Of a DNA stretch of 64,000 bases, positions 7,193-17,187 are shown piece by piece. The stretch covers positions 4,459,501 to 4,523,500 of the forward strand of contig NZ_CP150265.1 of assembly GCF_037976325.1 (NCBI RefSeq), read 5' to 3'. Source of the stretch: Paenibacillus sp. FSL K6-3182 (GTDB lineage: Bacteria; Bacillota; Bacilli; Paenibacillales; Paenibacillaceae). The notes under the pieces were generated by a model. It saw only the letters and a program-made list of their open reading frames with translations, made no database searches and had not been told where the DNA came from. Each line of letters starts with the position of its first letter. Position 1 is the first letter of the stretch. Made by a program: the position numbers and the translations under genes.

Positions 7193-8905
7193 TTACGCTC
7201 CTTTCTGTCTATGTGCCAAATCAAGCATTTCTTGTGCATGATTCCGTGTTTTTTCCGTTACTTCCACTCCGCCAAGCATACGTGCAAGCTCCTCGATGCG
7301 TACAGCTTCAAGCAGTTCCGATACAGATGTAGATGTACGCGAACCAATGACTTGTTTTCTTATTTCATAATGATGATCTGCCATGCAAGCAACCTGAGGC
7401 AAGTGGGTTATAGAGAATACTTGGCACTTCGATGCAAGCTGTGACATTTTCTCTGCGATAGCCTGAGCAGCACGTCCGCTGACGCCTGTATCAACCTCAT
7501 CAAAAATAAGTACAGGAACTTGATCAATTTCTGCGAAAATGCTCTTAAGGGCGAGCATAATTCGCGACATTTCTCCCCCAGAAGCAATCTTGCTTAACTG
7601 CTTCAACGGCTCTCCTGGGTTTGTAGAAAGCATAAAGATCGCTTCATCCATACCATTGCTATGCAAGCGAATCTGCTTTGTTTCACCCGCTCCTCCGACT
7701 GTCGTATCGATTTGCACACGAAACTTAGCAGCTGGCATTTGAAGCTGTCCTAGCTCATTCTCAATCGCTTCAGACAGCTTTGTCGCTGCATGCTCCCGAA
7801 GCTGCGACAATTCCTGTGCCAAAATCAGCGCTTGATCATAAAGCTTCATTTCCTCTGCTTTAAGCTCTTCAAGAAGTTGATCACGGTTCTCGATCTTGTC
7901 ACGATCCACAATTGTCCTCTCTAAATAAGTAAGTATATCGGGTATTGTTTCCCCGTATTTGCGCTTCATACTATTTATTAAATCAAGTCTGTCTTCAACC
8001 TGCGAGAGCTGATCAGGATCAGACTCAATGCCATCACGATAATCACGAAGCTGGAATGCAGCATCTTCAGCTTGATAAAAGGCAGATTGAAGCTGTTCAA
8101 GAAGTGGATTTAGTTTCGCTGCATCATAAGTTTGAATATCTATCAGCTTAGCTACTGCCTTGCTAACCATATCAAGCCCTTTGCCTCCATACAAAAGCGA
8201 ATAGGCCTCAGATACGGCGTCCATTCTCTTCCCTGCATACAATAGCTTGCGCCTCTGCTCTGTTAGAAGCTCATCTTCCAACGGCTTAAGCTGTGCATTC
8301 GTAATTTCTTCAATTTGAAAACGATATAAATCAAGCATTTGCACATTGTGTCTAGTCGAATTTTCCAGCTCGCGCAATGATGCTCTTGCCTGCTGCAGCT
8401 GTGAAAATATGGTCCGATATATTTGCTTCCGTTCAATTAGCAAATCTCCAGCGAATAGATCTAGCCACTCTAAATGCTGTTCTGTTCGTAGAAGTGATTG
8501 ATGCTCATGCTGACCATGAATATTGACAAGGCATTCGCCAATTTCCCTTAGCATCGTCATTGTAACGAGCTGCCCATTCACACGGCTGCTGCTCTTACCA
8601 TTTGCAGACAGCTCTCTTCGTATTACTAACATCTCTTCACAGGATGCATGTACACCAAGTTTGTTCAGAACGATCCATACAGGATGATTTTGTGGAAGGT
8701 CAAATAAAGCTTCCATTTCAGCTTTATCACAACCATACCGTACCATGTCTGCGGAGCCTCTACCGCCGACCAGCAAGCTTAGCGCATCAATAAGAATCGA
8801 TTTACCTGCTCCTGTCTCTCCTGTCAATACATGAAATCCATGATGAAATGTAACGTTTACTTCTTCAATTACCGCTAAATTCCTTATCGACAACTCACGC
8901 AGCAT
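7193..8905 (-). CDS. recN: DNA repair protein RecN
   Basis: 570 residues, typical SMC-like RecN. Walker A is GETGAGKS at residues 29-36; two coiled-coil arms flank the centre (~150-370, rich in E, L, Q and K); the signature ISSGGEMSRI is present as IASGGEMSRI, followed by Walker B VLIFDEVDTGVSG. RecN gathers broken DNA ends early in double-strand break repair. It begins 17 bases after argR with AGGAGG eleven bases before ATG, consistent with one transcript. Confidence 0.97.
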   Translation of the reverse strand: MLRELSIRNLAVIEEVNVTFHHGFHVLTGETGAGKSILIDALSLLVGGRGSADMVRYGCDKAEMEALFDLPQNHPVWIVLNKLGVHASCEEMLVIRRELSANGKSSSRVNGQLVTMTMLREIGECLVNIHGQHEHQSLLRTEQHLEWLDLFAGDLLIERKQIYRTIFSQLQQARASLRELENSTRHNVQMLDLYRFQIEEITNAQLKPLEDELLTEQRRKLLYAGKRMDAVSEAYSLLYGGKGLDMVSKAVAKLIDIQTYDAAKLNPLLEQLQSAFYQAEDAAFQLRDYRDGIESDPDQLSQVEDRLDLINSMKRKYGETIPDILTYLERTIVDRDKIENRDQLLEELKAEEMKLYDQALILAQELSQLREHAATKLSEAIENELGQLQMPAAKFRVQIDTTVGGAGETKQIRLHSNGMDEAIFMLSTNPGEPLKQLSKIASGGEMSRIMLALKSIFAEIDQVPVLIFDEVDTGVSGRAAQAIAEKMSQLASKCQVFSITHLPQVACMADHHYEIRKQVIGSRTSTSVSELLEAVRIEELARMLGGVEVTEKTRNHAQEMLDLAHRQKGA

Positions 8906-8921
8906 GGCTCTGACATCCTCC

Positions 8922-9374
8922 TTAGTTCAATAGCTCAAGTAATCGTTCTACTACTTCATTGCTTTGCTTCTTGGTTCTGCAAATCATCAAGATCGTATCG
9001 TCTCCGCAGATAGTACCCATTACTTCAGTCCACTCCATATTATCAACCAATGCACAAATGGTATTTGCTGTCCCTGGCAAACATTTCATAACAACAAGAT
9101 TATCTGTAAAGTCAATATGTACAAAATGGTCAAGCAAAGCCCGCTTCAGCTTATGAATTGGATTTTGCTTCTGATGCTCTTGCGGAATGGAATACTTATA
9201 TTTACCTTCACCTGCAGGCACTTTAATTAGCATTAATTCCTTCATATCGCGTGATACGGTCGCTTGCGTTACTTGCATACCTGTCGTACGAAGCGCTTCT
9301 ACAAGCTCCTCTTGTGTTTCAATCACACTATTGCTAATAATTTCTTTGATTCGATATTGACGAAGCCCCTTCAT
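8922..9374 (-). CDS. argR: Arginine repressor ArgR/AhrC
   Basis: 150 residues. The N-terminal winged helix carries TQATVSRDMKELML (S41-R42 in the recognition helix). The C-terminal oligomerisation and arginine-binding part carries GTANTICALVD (101-111) and GTICGDDTI (120-128), including the paired aspartates that contact arginine. It represses arginine synthesis genes and activates catabolism; its targets are not in this window. Good ribosome site (GGAGG). Its place before recN is conserved. Confidence 0.97.
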   Translation of the reverse strand: MKGLRQYRIKEIISNSVIETQEELVEALRTTGMQVTQATVSRDMKELMLIKVPAGEGKYKYSIPQEHQKQNPIHKLKRALLDHFVHIDFTDNLVVMKCLPGTANTICALVDNMEWTEVMGTICGDDTILMICRTKKQSNEVVERLLELLN

Positions 9375-9390
9375 AAAAAACCTCCATGAG

Positions 9391-9858
9391 TTATTGGTCT
9401 GCGATGTGAAACGTGACTTTGCGAATCAACTTCTCCCTTGCGTCCACGAATAAAATTCCGTCGCATTCGGGCAAAAGCAGCGAATACACAAGCAAACGAT
9501 CTCTTACACCGCTCGGCGACCAGTCAATTGGCATCCGGTCACGAGCAGTTTTCACTATATACGTGCAATTATTCATTTCCGCAATATAATCAATGTATAA
9601 CCGGCTTCCCTTTCCAAGCGGAACATCATCAAGCTTGATTGGAATCGGAACTAAATGTTTTCCTGAAGTTACTTCGTACCCAGCTTGCTCCAGCAACAAT
9701 ATATTTTCATCATCTACTGAAAGAGTACCGCCCTTGCCGAGCGTAAGCCGACTAACGCTTGCAGGCTCATGCAGCCAGCGGTGAAACACTCTGAACAGCC
9801 ACAATACGAACAAACATCCAGCGACCAGCATGATCGCCCAATCACCATAGGTTCCCAT
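9391..9858 (-). CDS. Conserved hypothetical membrane-anchored protein
   Basis: 155 residues from the ATG at 9858 (GGGGG six bases upstream; a nearer ATG two codons earlier touches the ribosome site). One N-terminal membrane helix (~7-24), then a soluble alpha/beta region containing LYIDYIAEMNNCTYIVKTAR, a W-containing turn, and LLVYSLLLPECDGILFVD. The order beta-D-beta-(V)xK-helix-beta loosely recalls PD-(D/E)XK nuclease-like folds, but the acidic residue before the lysine is missing, so activity cannot be claimed. It sits between tlyA and argR in the same direction. Confidence 0.6.
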   Translation of the reverse strand: MGTYGDWAIMLVAGCLFVLWLFRVFHRWLHEPASVSRLTLGKGGTLSVDDENILLLEQAGYEVTSGKHLVPIPIKLDDVPLGKGSRLYIDYIAEMNNCTYIVKTARDRMPIDWSPSGVRDRLLVYSLLLPECDGILFVDAREKLIRKVTFHIADQ

Positions 9859-9992
9859 CAGCATCCCCCATTCGCAAATGGATTGTATACTTATTCGTTC
9901 GCTATGCTGGGGGCATTTTCCTGTTTATGTCGATTGCCGAACGTTTGTTTGCTTTTCTATAGTTTAACAAATGGAGCACTATGCTGTAAAGT

Positions 9993-10030
9993 AAAAAAGA
10001 TGCCGGCAGTTATGACTCTGCCAGGCACCT
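9993..10030 (-). terminator. Terminator after tlyA
   Basis: On the minus strand, TGCCTGGCAG pairs with CTGCCGGCA (one-base bulge) and is followed by CTTTTTT, eight bases past the tlyA stop. Confidence 0.7.
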
Positions 10031-10037
10031 TTCTCAT

Positions 10038-10871
10038 TTATTTATTCGTTGTAAAGGTTTCATTTGCTTGTTTCACTAGCTCCGCTAATGCGTTGTCATC
10101 GGGTACAGCTGAATTTGGTTCAGCAGACCAATGCCAATAAGCTAAAAATTCAATATTGCCTTCTCCACCCGTAATTGGAGAGAACGTAATATCCTGCAAT
10201 GAAAAACCAATCTCAGCTGCTCCAGTCAAAACGGTGCGAAGTACGTCTCTGTGCACGCCAGAGTCACGTACAACTCCAGATTTACCTACTTTCTCACGCC
10301 CAGCCTCGAATTGCGGCTTAATTAAAGCTACAATACCGGAACCAACCGTTAATAACGTAGATAAAGCAGGCAATATATGTTTTAACGAAATAAAGGATAC
10401 GTCAATTGTTGCAAATGTTGGCGGTGGCCCAACTAAATCAGCTGGCTGCGTATAACGAAAATTAGTTCGCTCCATAACGTGAACGCGTTCATCTTGTCTT
10501 AGCGACCAATCAAGTTGGTTATATCCAACATCAATAGCATATACATATGATGCCCCATTTTGTAATGCGCAGTCGGTAAAGCCACCGGTTGATGCACCGA
10601 TATCGAGCATAACGCGTTCGCGCAAATCAATATTAAACACTCGAATCGCTTTTTCCAGCTTTAGCCCGCCTCGGCTAACATAAGGATGAAGCGCGCCCTT
10701 TACCTTAATGTCTGCCGAACGTGCCACCTTCATACCGCTTTTGTCAACAGGCTCGTCATTTACTAGCACAAGACCCGCCATCAAAGCCGCTTTTGCCTTT
10801 TCTCTACTTTCATAAAAGCCGCGCTCAACAAGCAATACGTCTATTCGTTCTTTAGCTGTTGTTGTTGTCAT
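10038..10871 (-). CDS. tlyA: TlyA family RNA 2'-O-methyltransferase / S4 protein (YqxC)
   Basis: 277 residues. The first ~65 form an S4 RNA-binding domain (RIDVLLVERGFYESREKAKA), followed by a FtsJ-like methyltransferase domain with the SAM motif LDIGASTGGFTDCAL (~92-106) and the catalytic K-D-K-E arrangement including LIKPQFE. TlyA methylates rRNA 2'-hydroxyls in actinobacteria; the Bacillales members are homologous but less studied. It starts 17 bases after dxs with GAGGGTG before ATG, so it belongs to the isoprenoid/exonuclease transcript. Confidence 0.9.
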   Translation of the reverse strand: MTTTTAKERIDVLLVERGFYESREKAKAALMAGLVLVNDEPVDKSGMKVARSADIKVKGALHPYVSRGGLKLEKAIRVFNIDLRERVMLDIGASTGGFTDCALQNGASYVYAIDVGYNQLDWSLRQDERVHVMERTNFRYTQPADLVGPPPTFATIDVSFISLKHILPALSTLLTVGSGIVALIKPQFEAGREKVGKSGVVRDSGVHRDVLRTVLTGAAEIGFSLQDITFSPITGGEGNIEFLAYWHWSAEPNSAVPDDNALAELVKQANETFTTNK

Positions 10872-10887
10872 CTTTCACCCTCAGACG

Positions 10888-12786
10888 TTACTGTTTGCCA
10901 GTAACTCGTTTCATGCGCCTTGGCTGCATCGTTTTTAATTCAGTTGCAACTCTCTCAGCCGTTAAACCAATTTCTTTGCGTTGTTCTTTAATTGATCCGT
11001 GTTCAACGAATACATCAGGTACCCCAATGATCCGAATAGTTAAGCCGTAAATGCCTTTGAGTGAGAAGAACTCAAGAACTGAGCTGCCAAAACCGCCAAG
11101 CTCTGCATTTTCCTCAAGCACAATCATATGCCTTCCTTCTGCAGCAAACGATAATAGCATCTTTTCATCAAGCGGCTTAATAAACCGAGCATTTACAATT
11201 TGAACATTGATGCCTTCACGCTTGAGAAGGTCTGCAGCTTCTTCAGCAACCTGCAGCATCGGTCCAATGGCCATAATGACGGTGGAGTCGCCTTCGCGAA
11301 CGGTTTCCCACTTGCCTATAGGCAAAACTTGCGGATCTGCTTCCATCTCTACGCCTAATCCTGCAATGCGCGGATAACGAACAGCTATTGGTCCATCATT
11401 ATATTCTACGGCGGTCTTGAGCATTCGTCTTAGCTCATTCTCATCCTTAGGCATCATAATGACCAAATTTGGTATATGTCTTAAGAATGAAATATCATAA
11501 ACACCATGATGTGTTTCACCATCCGGGCCAACGAATCCAGCACGGTCTATGGCAAATATAACATTCAGGTTCTGACGGCAAATATCATGAACGACTTGAT
11601 CATATGCTCGCTGCAAGAAAGTCGAATACACTGCAAACACAGGTTTCATGCCTTCAATCGCTAAAGCAGCAGACATGGTAGCTGCATGTTGTTCTGCTAT
11701 GCCCACATCGATCATTCGATTCGGAAATCTTGCTGCGAATGGCAGCAAACCAGAACCGCCCGGCATTGCTGGAGTAACAGCAACGATGCGCTCATCCTTC
11801 TCAGCAAGCTCAATTAGCATCTGACCAAAAACGTCAGTATATACTGGCGGGCCAACTGCTTTGACAACTTGGCCTGATTCAATTTTGTATGGCGTGATGC
11901 CATGCCATTTGAACGAATCTGCTTCGGCAGGAGAATAACCCTTGCCTTTCACAGTCAATACATGGACTAAAACAGGTCCTGGCATTGCATCCGCTTGACG
12001 CATAATATCAATCACTTGCTCGATATCATGTCCGTCTACTGGACCCAGGTAAGTAAATCCAAATTGCTCGAACAATATGCCACTAACGAGCAAATATTTT
12101 AAGCTGTCTTTGAAACGTTCAGCTGTCTTAGCAAGCTTCCCGCCGATTGCCGGGATTTTGTTGAGCAGCTGTTGAAGCTCATCCTTAGCTTTATGATAAT
12201 GACGATCTGTACGGATTTTCCCTAAATAGTGATGCAATGCACCCACATTTGGAGCAATGGACATCTCATTATCGTTCAAGACAACGATTAAGTTCTTGTT
12301 CTCGTGTCCGATATGATTAAGCGCTTCTAAGGCCATACCGCCAGTTAAAGCACCGTCGCCTATAACTGCAACTACACGATTGCTCTCACCCTTAAGATCA
12401 CGAGCAAGCGCCATACCCATAGCGGCAGACAATGATGTACTGCTATGTCCAGCTTCCCAAACATCATGTTCGCTTTCTGAACGTTTGACGAAACCGCATA
12501 AACCTTTATATTGACGCAGCGTATCAAACCGATCCATACGACCGGTTAAAATTTTATGAACGTAGGATTGATGGCCTACATCAAAAATAAACTTATCTTC
12601 TGGACTATTAAATAAATAATGCATGGCTAGGGTCAGCTCAACGACTCCTAAGTTAGGAGCGAGATGACCACCCGTAACGGAAAGCTTCTCAATAAGGAAC
12701 TGACGGATTTCAGCGGCCAGTTGCTCTAGCTGAGCGGTTGTCAAAGCTTTCAAATCTTGAGGTCCGTTAATCTGGTCAAGCAGCAC
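10888..12786 (-). CDS. dxs: 1-deoxy-D-xylulose-5-phosphate synthase
   Basis: 632 residues. Thiamine-dependent enzyme joining pyruvate and glyceraldehyde 3-phosphate, first step of the MEP isoprenoid route. Seen: [14 protein letters not shown] near the N terminus, the TPP/Mg motif [19 protein letters not shown], the central transketolase domain (GLPF-type [14 protein letters not shown]) and a C-terminal domain. The open frame extends 32 codons upstream, but GTG 12786 directly follows GAGGAAAG, and the protein from there ([15 protein letters not shown]) matches the family N terminus. It is followed by tlyA and preceded by ispA. Confidence 0.96.
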   Translation of the reverse strand: MLLDQINGPQDLKALTTAQLEQLAAEIRQFLIEKLSVTGGHLAPNLGVVELTLAMHYLFNSPEDKFIFDVGHQSYVHKILTGRMDRFDTLRQYKGLCGFVKRSESEHDVWEAGHSSTSLSAAMGMALARDLKGESNRVVAVIGDGALTGGMALEALNHIGHENKNLIVVLNDNEMSIAPNVGALHHYLGKIRTDRHYHKAKDELQQLLNKIPAIGGKLAKTAERFKDSLKYLLVSGILFEQFGFTYLGPVDGHDIEQVIDIMRQADAMPGPVLVHVLTVKGKGYSPAEADSFKWHGITPYKIESGQVVKAVGPPVYTDVFGQMLIELAEKDERIVAVTPAMPGGSGLLPFAARFPNRMIDVGIAEQHAATMSAALAIEGMKPVFAVYSTFLQRAYDQVVHDICRQNLNVIFAIDRAGFVGPDGETHHGVYDISFLRHIPNLVIMMPKDENELRRMLKTAVEYNDGPIAVRYPRIAGLGVEMEADPQVLPIGKWETVREGDSTVIMAIGPMLQVAEEAADLLKREGINVQIVNARFIKPLDEKMLLSFAAEGRHMIVLEENAELGGFGSSVLEFFSLKGIYGLTIRIIGVPDVFVEHGSIKEQRKEIGLTAERVATELKTMQPRRMKRVTGKQ

Positions 12787-12903
12787 GTTACTTTCCTCGC
12801 TTTCGCGGACAGCATTTATTGCTGTCCCATGTACATCTACATTTTTCCTATTATAGCATACCGAGCTTTTTTTCCCAACCAAAATGGAAAAAGCATCACA
12901 TAC

Positions 12904-13818
12904 TCAATGATCGCGCCCAACAAGATAATCTGCAATTTCAAGCAGTCGATCTGGAGCTATGAACTCTGCTTCCAGCACGGCAGACTTCGCTTCCTGGGTA
13001 AGCCGTTCAACTTGAGCTTTGCTTTCTTCTATTCCGATAAGGAACGGATAGGTTACTTTATTTTGCTGAACATCACTATTCGTCTTCTTGCCCAGCTTCT
13101 TCTCGTCCCCAATCAAATCCAAAATATCATCCTGAATTTGAAAAGCAAGACCGATGTTGCGTCCGTAAATCGCGAGCAGTTCAAGCTGTTTTTCTGTAGC
13201 TCCGCCAATACGGCCGCCAGCCATAACCGAGAAGGCAATAAGATCACTTGTTTTATGAAGATGAATATACTCTAGTTCATGAATTGACGTAATGCCTTGC
13301 TCACCTAGCATATCGGCAACTTGACCGCCTACCATCCCGGGAGCTCCTGCTAATTTAGCCAAATCTTCGACAATGGCAAGCGCAACATCTGCTGCGACAC
13401 CGCCTTGACGAGCTGCTTGTGGAATTAAATGAAAGGCGTGCGTCAGAAGCGCATCTCCGGCTAATATCGCCATTGCTTCACCAAAAACCTTGTGGTTGGT
13501 TGGCTTGCCTCTGCGGAAATCATCATCATCCATAGCTGGCAAATCATCATGCACTAACGAATAGGTGTGTATAAACTCTACGGCACAAGCAACAGGCATA
13601 GCAGCATTCAAAGTTTCTGGCTTTTTGAAAACAGCTTCTGCTGCTGCAATAACGAGTGCTGGCCTTAAACGTTTCCCACCTGCTTCAAGGGAATATAGCA
13701 TTGCTTCCCTCAGACGAAGGGGAACATCCCATGAGCTTGGTAACGATTGTTTTAGCGAAGCTTCAATAAGCTCCGTGGTTTGCGATAAATATGCTTTTAT
13801 TGCTGCCCTCTCGCTCAA
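12904..13818 (-). CDS. ispA: Polyprenyl (farnesyl/geranyl) diphosphate synthase
   Basis: 304 residues with GGKRLRP (~47-53), the first aspartate-rich motif DDLPAMDDDDFRRG beginning at D91, and the second, FQIQDDILD, near 230. The long four-residue insertion in the first DDxxD is the type seen in bacterial farnesyl diphosphate synthases. It makes the C15 precursor for undecaprenol, quinones and, plausibly, the sporulenol pathway represented at 47 kb. The start is TTG 13818 (GGGG seven bases upstream), two bases beyond the xseB stop. Confidence 0.95.
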   Translation of the reverse strand: MSERAAIKAYLSQTTELIEASLKQSLPSSWDVPLRLREAMLYSLEAGGKRLRPALVIAAAEAVFKKPETLNAAMPVACAVEFIHTYSLVHDDLPAMDDDDFRRGKPTNHKVFGEAMAILAGDALLTHAFHLIPQAARQGGVAADVALAIVEDLAKLAGAPGMVGGQVADMLGEQGITSIHELEYIHLHKTSDLIAFSVMAGGRIGGATEKQLELLAIYGRNIGLAFQIQDDILDLIGDEKKLGKKTNSDVQQNKVTYPFLIGIEESKAQVERLTQEAKSAVLEAEFIAPDRLLEIADYLVGRDH

Positions 13819-13820
13819 GC

Positions 13821-14075
13821 TTATTCCCCTTTATTCTCGATTGCATCTGCAAACGTTTTTTTCTGGAAGCCTTGCTCTGTTTCAATCAATAGTTCGATTT
13901 TTTGCTCAACTTGCTCAAGTTTACCCCCGCAAAGCTGCGAAAGCTTCATTCCTTCCTGGAATAACTCAATCGCTGTCTCAAGAGGAACATCGCCATTCTC
14001 AAGCTTAGATACAATAGAATCTAGTCGTTCCATTGCTTGCTCAAAAGTGAGCTCACTTTGATTCGTTGCTGCCAT
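13821..14075 (-). CDS. xseB: Exodeoxyribonuclease VII small subunit
   Basis: 84 residues, the normal size. It contains the family pattern [23 protein letters not shown] and FQEGMKL. XseB chains wrap the XseA stalk to form exonuclease VII, which degrades single-stranded DNA to short oligonucleotides. The gene overlaps the 3' end of xseA by 23 bases, suggesting coupled translation. Confidence 0.97.
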   Translation of the reverse strand: MAATNQSELTFEQAMERLDSIVSKLENGDVPLETAIELFQEGMKLSQLCGGKLEQVEQKIELLIETEQGFQKKTFADAIENKGE

Positions 14076-15429
14076 CCATTTGATCTCCTCTCAATGAACC
14101 TACATGACAATCTAGCTGACCGTCTGCTACTTTCACCTTTACGATGTCGCCTACTTTCACATCGCGAATCGATTTGATTAATCGTTGCTCTTGCTCATCG
14201 TACACAAGGCTATAACCTCTAGACATAACTTTTAAAGGACTTAAAGCATCAAGCTGCTTCATAGAGGTATAAAGCTTGTTTTTCCTGTCTTTAACAGAAT
14301 TATTCATAGCACTCTCTAGCTGCTTCGTCGCTGTCTGCCACCGTTTGGCTGCGAAAGCTACCCGCTCGCCAGGATGATGGGCAGAAAGTGTAGCTTGCTG
14401 CCTTGCCAATCTTATATGACTTCGTTCTGTAATACGTTTTGTTCGCTGAACGAGTTGCTCTGACAATCGATCGAGCCGTTCTGCCTGTTCAAGCAAATAC
14501 CTGCGCGGATGCAAGAAAAAAGGTGAACGCCTTATACGCTGCAGCTTCTCCTTCTCGTCACTTACACGGTAGCGAATTCCTTGAACTAGACGCTGCTGCT
14601 GGCGATTCAGCTGCTGCTTCAATTCGGAAATGCTCGGAACAGCGAGCTCTGCTGCAGCTGTAGGTGTGGCGGCACGCAAATCAGCGACAAAATCAGCAAT
14701 CGTGAAATCTGTTTCATGGCCTACCGCACTAATTATCGGAATCTGCGAGTTCGATATGCTTCGAGCAACGGATTCTTCATTGAAAGCCCAGAGCTCTTCT
14801 AATGATCCTCCGCCGCGCCCTACAATTAATACGTCGGCTTCGCCGAAACGGTTCATTGCTTCTATCGCTTTTACAATAGCAGGTGCTGCCCCAGTCCCTT
14901 GAACGAGCACAGGATAAACATATATCGGTATTAATGGGTAACGGCGCTGCAACGTAATGATAATATCACGTACAGCTGCACCCGTCGGCGATGTGATAAC
15001 TCCAATAGCCTTTGGAAAAAGAGGAATCGCCCGTTTGCGCGACTCTGCGAAGAGCCCTTCATTGCTCAGCTTGCTCTTAAGCTGTTCAAACGCTAGATAT
15101 AAGCTCCCTATGCCGTCAGGCTGCATCGAATTAACATAAAACTGATAATTGCCGTCGCGCTCATAAACCGTTATATTCCCTCTAGCAATTACCTTTGTGC
15201 CTTCCTTAGGTATAAACGGAAGCCGCTGGTTATGGGATGAGAACATAATGGATTTGATCCGGCTATCGCTATCTTTCAGCGTAAAATACATATGTCCGCT
15301 TGAATGATGTGTGAAATTGGAAATTTCACCGCGCAGCCAAATATCGCCAAGCAGTGTATCCGACTCCATTTTCATGCGAATATACCGATTAAGCTCTTTT
15401 ATGGAATAAATTCGAGGCTGATCAGCCAT
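14053..15429 (-). CDS. xseA: Exodeoxyribonuclease VII large subunit
   Basis: 458 residues from ATG 15429. An N-terminal OB fold ([20 protein letters not shown]), a catalytic domain with [14 protein letters not shown] and [14 protein letters not shown], then a long coiled-coil region (~270-400) ending in a C-terminal segment with SRGYSLV. An ATG at 15438 overlaps the folD stop but lies only two bases from AAGGAG; 15429 is eleven bases away, so the exact start is uncertain by three codons. Confidence 0.95.
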   Translation of the reverse strand: MADQPRIYSIKELNRYIRMKMESDTLLGDIWLRGEISNFTHHSSGHMYFTLKDSDSRIKSIMFSSHNQRLPFIPKEGTKVIARGNITVYERDGNYQFYVNSMQPDGIGSLYLAFEQLKSKLSNEGLFAESRKRAIPLFPKAIGVITSPTGAAVRDIIITLQRRYPLIPIYVYPVLVQGTGAAPAIVKAIEAMNRFGEADVLIVGRGGGSLEELWAFNEESVARSISNSQIPIISAVGHETDFTIADFVADLRAATPTAAAELAVPSISELKQQLNRQQQRLVQGIRYRVSDEKEKLQRIRRSPFFLHPRRYLLEQAERLDRLSEQLVQRTKRITERSHIRLARQQATLSAHHPGERVAFAAKRWQTATKQLESAMNNSVKDRKNKLYTSMKQLDALSPLKVMSRGYSLVYDEQEQRLIKSIRDVKVGDIVKVKVADGQLDCHVGSLRGDQMDGSNESK

Positions 15430-15437
15430 GCCCGCCA

Positions 15438-16298
15438 TCACTCCTTAATTCCGTTAGCCCTTTTTGCTGCTGTAATCGTATTTTTCATTAAGAGCGTGAT
15501 CGTCATAGGACCAACTCCGCCCGGTACTGGTGTAATGAAGCCGGCTGTATCCAAACAATCGTCAAAATCAACATCACCCGCAAGCTTGCCGCTCTCCAAA
15601 CGGTTAATGCCGACATCAATAACAATTGCCCCTGGCTTAACAAATTTACTGTCAATAGCTTTTGCCTTCCCGATTGCAACAACCAGAATATCTGCTTGTT
15701 TAGCGATTTCCTCCATGTTTGCGGTACGAGAATGACAGATCGTAACTGTAGCATTCTCACGAAGCAGCAGCATGGCAACTGGCTTGCCCACAATATTGCT
15801 TCTTCCGATAACAACGGCATGTTTCCCCGAAATATCAACGCCGCTGCGCTTAATAAGCTCAATTACTCCTGCAGGCGTACAAGGCAGCAGGCTGTCGTCG
15901 CCAATAACCAAATTGCCAACACTTTCCGGATGGAAGCCGTCAACATCTTTTTCAACGGCAATCGCATCAATAACAGCCTTCTCGTTAATATGCTTCGGTA
16001 GAGGCAGTTGAACTAGAATCCCGTTGATCGTAGACTGATTGTTCAAACGTTCAATAACAGCAAGTAAATCCTCTTCACTTGTGTCTGCGTCTAAACGATG
16101 TACCTCTGAATAAAAACCAAGCTGCTGGCAAGCTTTTTCCTTAGAGCCAACGTAAACTTTTGAGGCAGGATCTTCGCCTACGAGTACGACTGCCAAACCT
16201 GGAATAATTCCCTTTTCTTTCAAGGCTGCAGTTTCCGTAATCATCTCCTCACGGATAAGGTCGGATATTTTCTTTCCTTCAATGATTTGTGCACACAT
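15438..16298 (-). CDS. folD: Methylenetetrahydrofolate dehydrogenase / methenyl cyclohydrolase
   Basis: 286 residues. Bifunctional NADP enzyme of one-carbon metabolism. Signature stretches [15 protein letters not shown] (with the catalytic lysine), [30 protein letters not shown] and [14 protein letters not shown] are all present. It is translationally adjacent to xseA (the stop TGA overlaps the ATG at 15438) and follows nusB, as in Bacillus. Confidence 0.98.
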   Translation of the reverse strand: MCAQIIEGKKISDLIREEMITETAALKEKGIIPGLAVVLVGEDPASKVYVGSKEKACQQLGFYSEVHRLDADTSEEDLLAVIERLNNQSTINGILVQLPLPKHINEKAVIDAIAVEKDVDGFHPESVGNLVIGDDSLLPCTPAGVIELIKRSGVDISGKHAVVIGRSNIVGKPVAMLLLRENATVTICHSRTANMEEIAKQADILVVAIGKAKAIDSKFVKPGAIVIDVGINRLESGKLAGDVDFDDCLDTAGFITPVPGGVGPMTITLLMKNTITAAKRANGIKE

Positions 16299-16348
16299 AG
16301 CTCCAGTCTCCTTTTACATCGATGAATGTTTGATTAATTTCATATCAA

Positions 16349-16792
16349 TTATGATTTTAATTCTTCGATTTCCAAAAGCAATTTTCCAAGTACGCCGTTT
16401 ACAAACTTGCCGGATTCCTCTGTGCCAAAATGCTTGGCAAGCTCAATCGCTTCATTGATCGTTGCTTTCGGAGGAACATCATCGCGGAATACCATCTCGT
16501 ACGTAGCAAGCCTTAGAACCTGGCGATCTACGCGGGATAAACGATCAATATGCCAGCCTGTCAAAAATTGCTGAAGCATACCGTCAATGGCTTGCTTATG
16601 CTCCATTACGCCAGCTACAATCTCACGTGCGAACGCATCTGTGCTGCCAATCTCAGCAGGATCGGCACCCATTTCATTATCTAAACTCATTTCTTCCACA
16701 AGCATGTCCACTGCCTCTGAAGCCGTAACTTCATTCATTTCCATCTGGTATAAGCTTGAAATCGCTATTTCTCGTGCTAATCTACGTTTCAT
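16349..16792 (-). CDS. nusB: Transcription antitermination factor NusB
   Basis: 147 residues, all-helical. It starts MKRRLAREIAISSLYQMEMN and ends with the conserved DVPPKATINEAIELAKHFGTEESGKFVNGVLGKL. NusB binds boxA in rRNA operon transcripts with S10 (NusE). GGAGGTCAC precedes ATG. It sits between the Asp23 module and folD; the strong terminator upstream of it suggests it has its own promoter or depends on readthrough. Confidence 0.97.
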   Translation of the reverse strand: MKRRLAREIAISSLYQMEMNEVTASEAVDMLVEEMSLDNEMGADPAEIGSTDAFAREIVAGVMEHKQAIDGMLQQFLTGWHIDRLSRVDRQVLRLATYEMVFRDDVPPKATINEAIELAKHFGTEESGKFVNGVLGKLLLEIEELKS

Positions 16793-16866
16793 GTGACCTC
16801 CGCGGCAGTTTCATGCCGATAAAATGGTTTTATTCTTGTAAACTCAATTGTTCAAGCCAATATTTC

Positions 16867-16934
16867 AAAAAAAACCTATGATCTCCTCCCTGCCCCGAAT
16901 AAGCGGCTTTCCGAAATCCGGAGTACGGAGGAGA
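16867..16934 (-). terminator. Terminator of the Asp23-AmaP-DUF2273 operon
   Basis: On the minus strand TCTCCTCC (16934-16927) pairs with GGAGGAGA (16889-16882) around a loop with a further CCGGATTTCGG hairpin; a run of eight T residues follows at 16874-16867. Confidence 0.65.
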
Positions 16935-16942
16935 CCACAGGA

Positions 16943-17173
16943 TCATTTAAACGGTCGAAATCTTTCCAACAACGAATACCAAAGCCGCTGCCATGGAAAA
17001 ATAGGTCCGTCGCTTGTTTCTTTTTGTAAGCCGATCCAATAACCGATTGAGACGAGCAGCCCTACAAAAAGCATGTCCCAAAAACCGACAAACAAATATA
17101 GCAATCCGAAAAACAGCCCTATCGCTGCGCCAATCATACGCTTCTGATAGATGTTCCAGAATTCCCTCCACAT
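16943..17173 (-). CDS. DUF2273 small membrane protein
   Basis: About 76 residues with two adjoining hydrophobic helices (MIGAAIGLFFGLLYLFVGF and DMLFVGLLVSIGYWIGL) and a polar C terminus. DUF2273 proteins accompany Asp23/AmaP genes. ATG 17173 was chosen (GAGGTG nine bases upstream); GTG and TTG codons slightly upstream are possible. It follows amaP by 14 bases. Inferred to help place the Asp23 scaffold at the membrane. Confidence 0.8.
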   Translation of the reverse strand: MWREFWNIYQKRMIGAAIGLFFGLLYLFVGFWDMLFVGLLVSIGYWIGLQKETSDGPIFPWQRLWYSLLERFRPFK

Positions 17174-17187
17174 GAGCAAACTCACCT

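Noticed and set aside
9769..10140. 123-residue plus-strand ORF
   Set aside because: Crosses the tlyA terminator and the 155-residue gene on the other strand; no signals.
12757..13275. 172-residue plus-strand ORF
   Set aside because: It overlaps dxs and ispA on the other strand, has no ribosome site or recognisable domain, and is a shadow.
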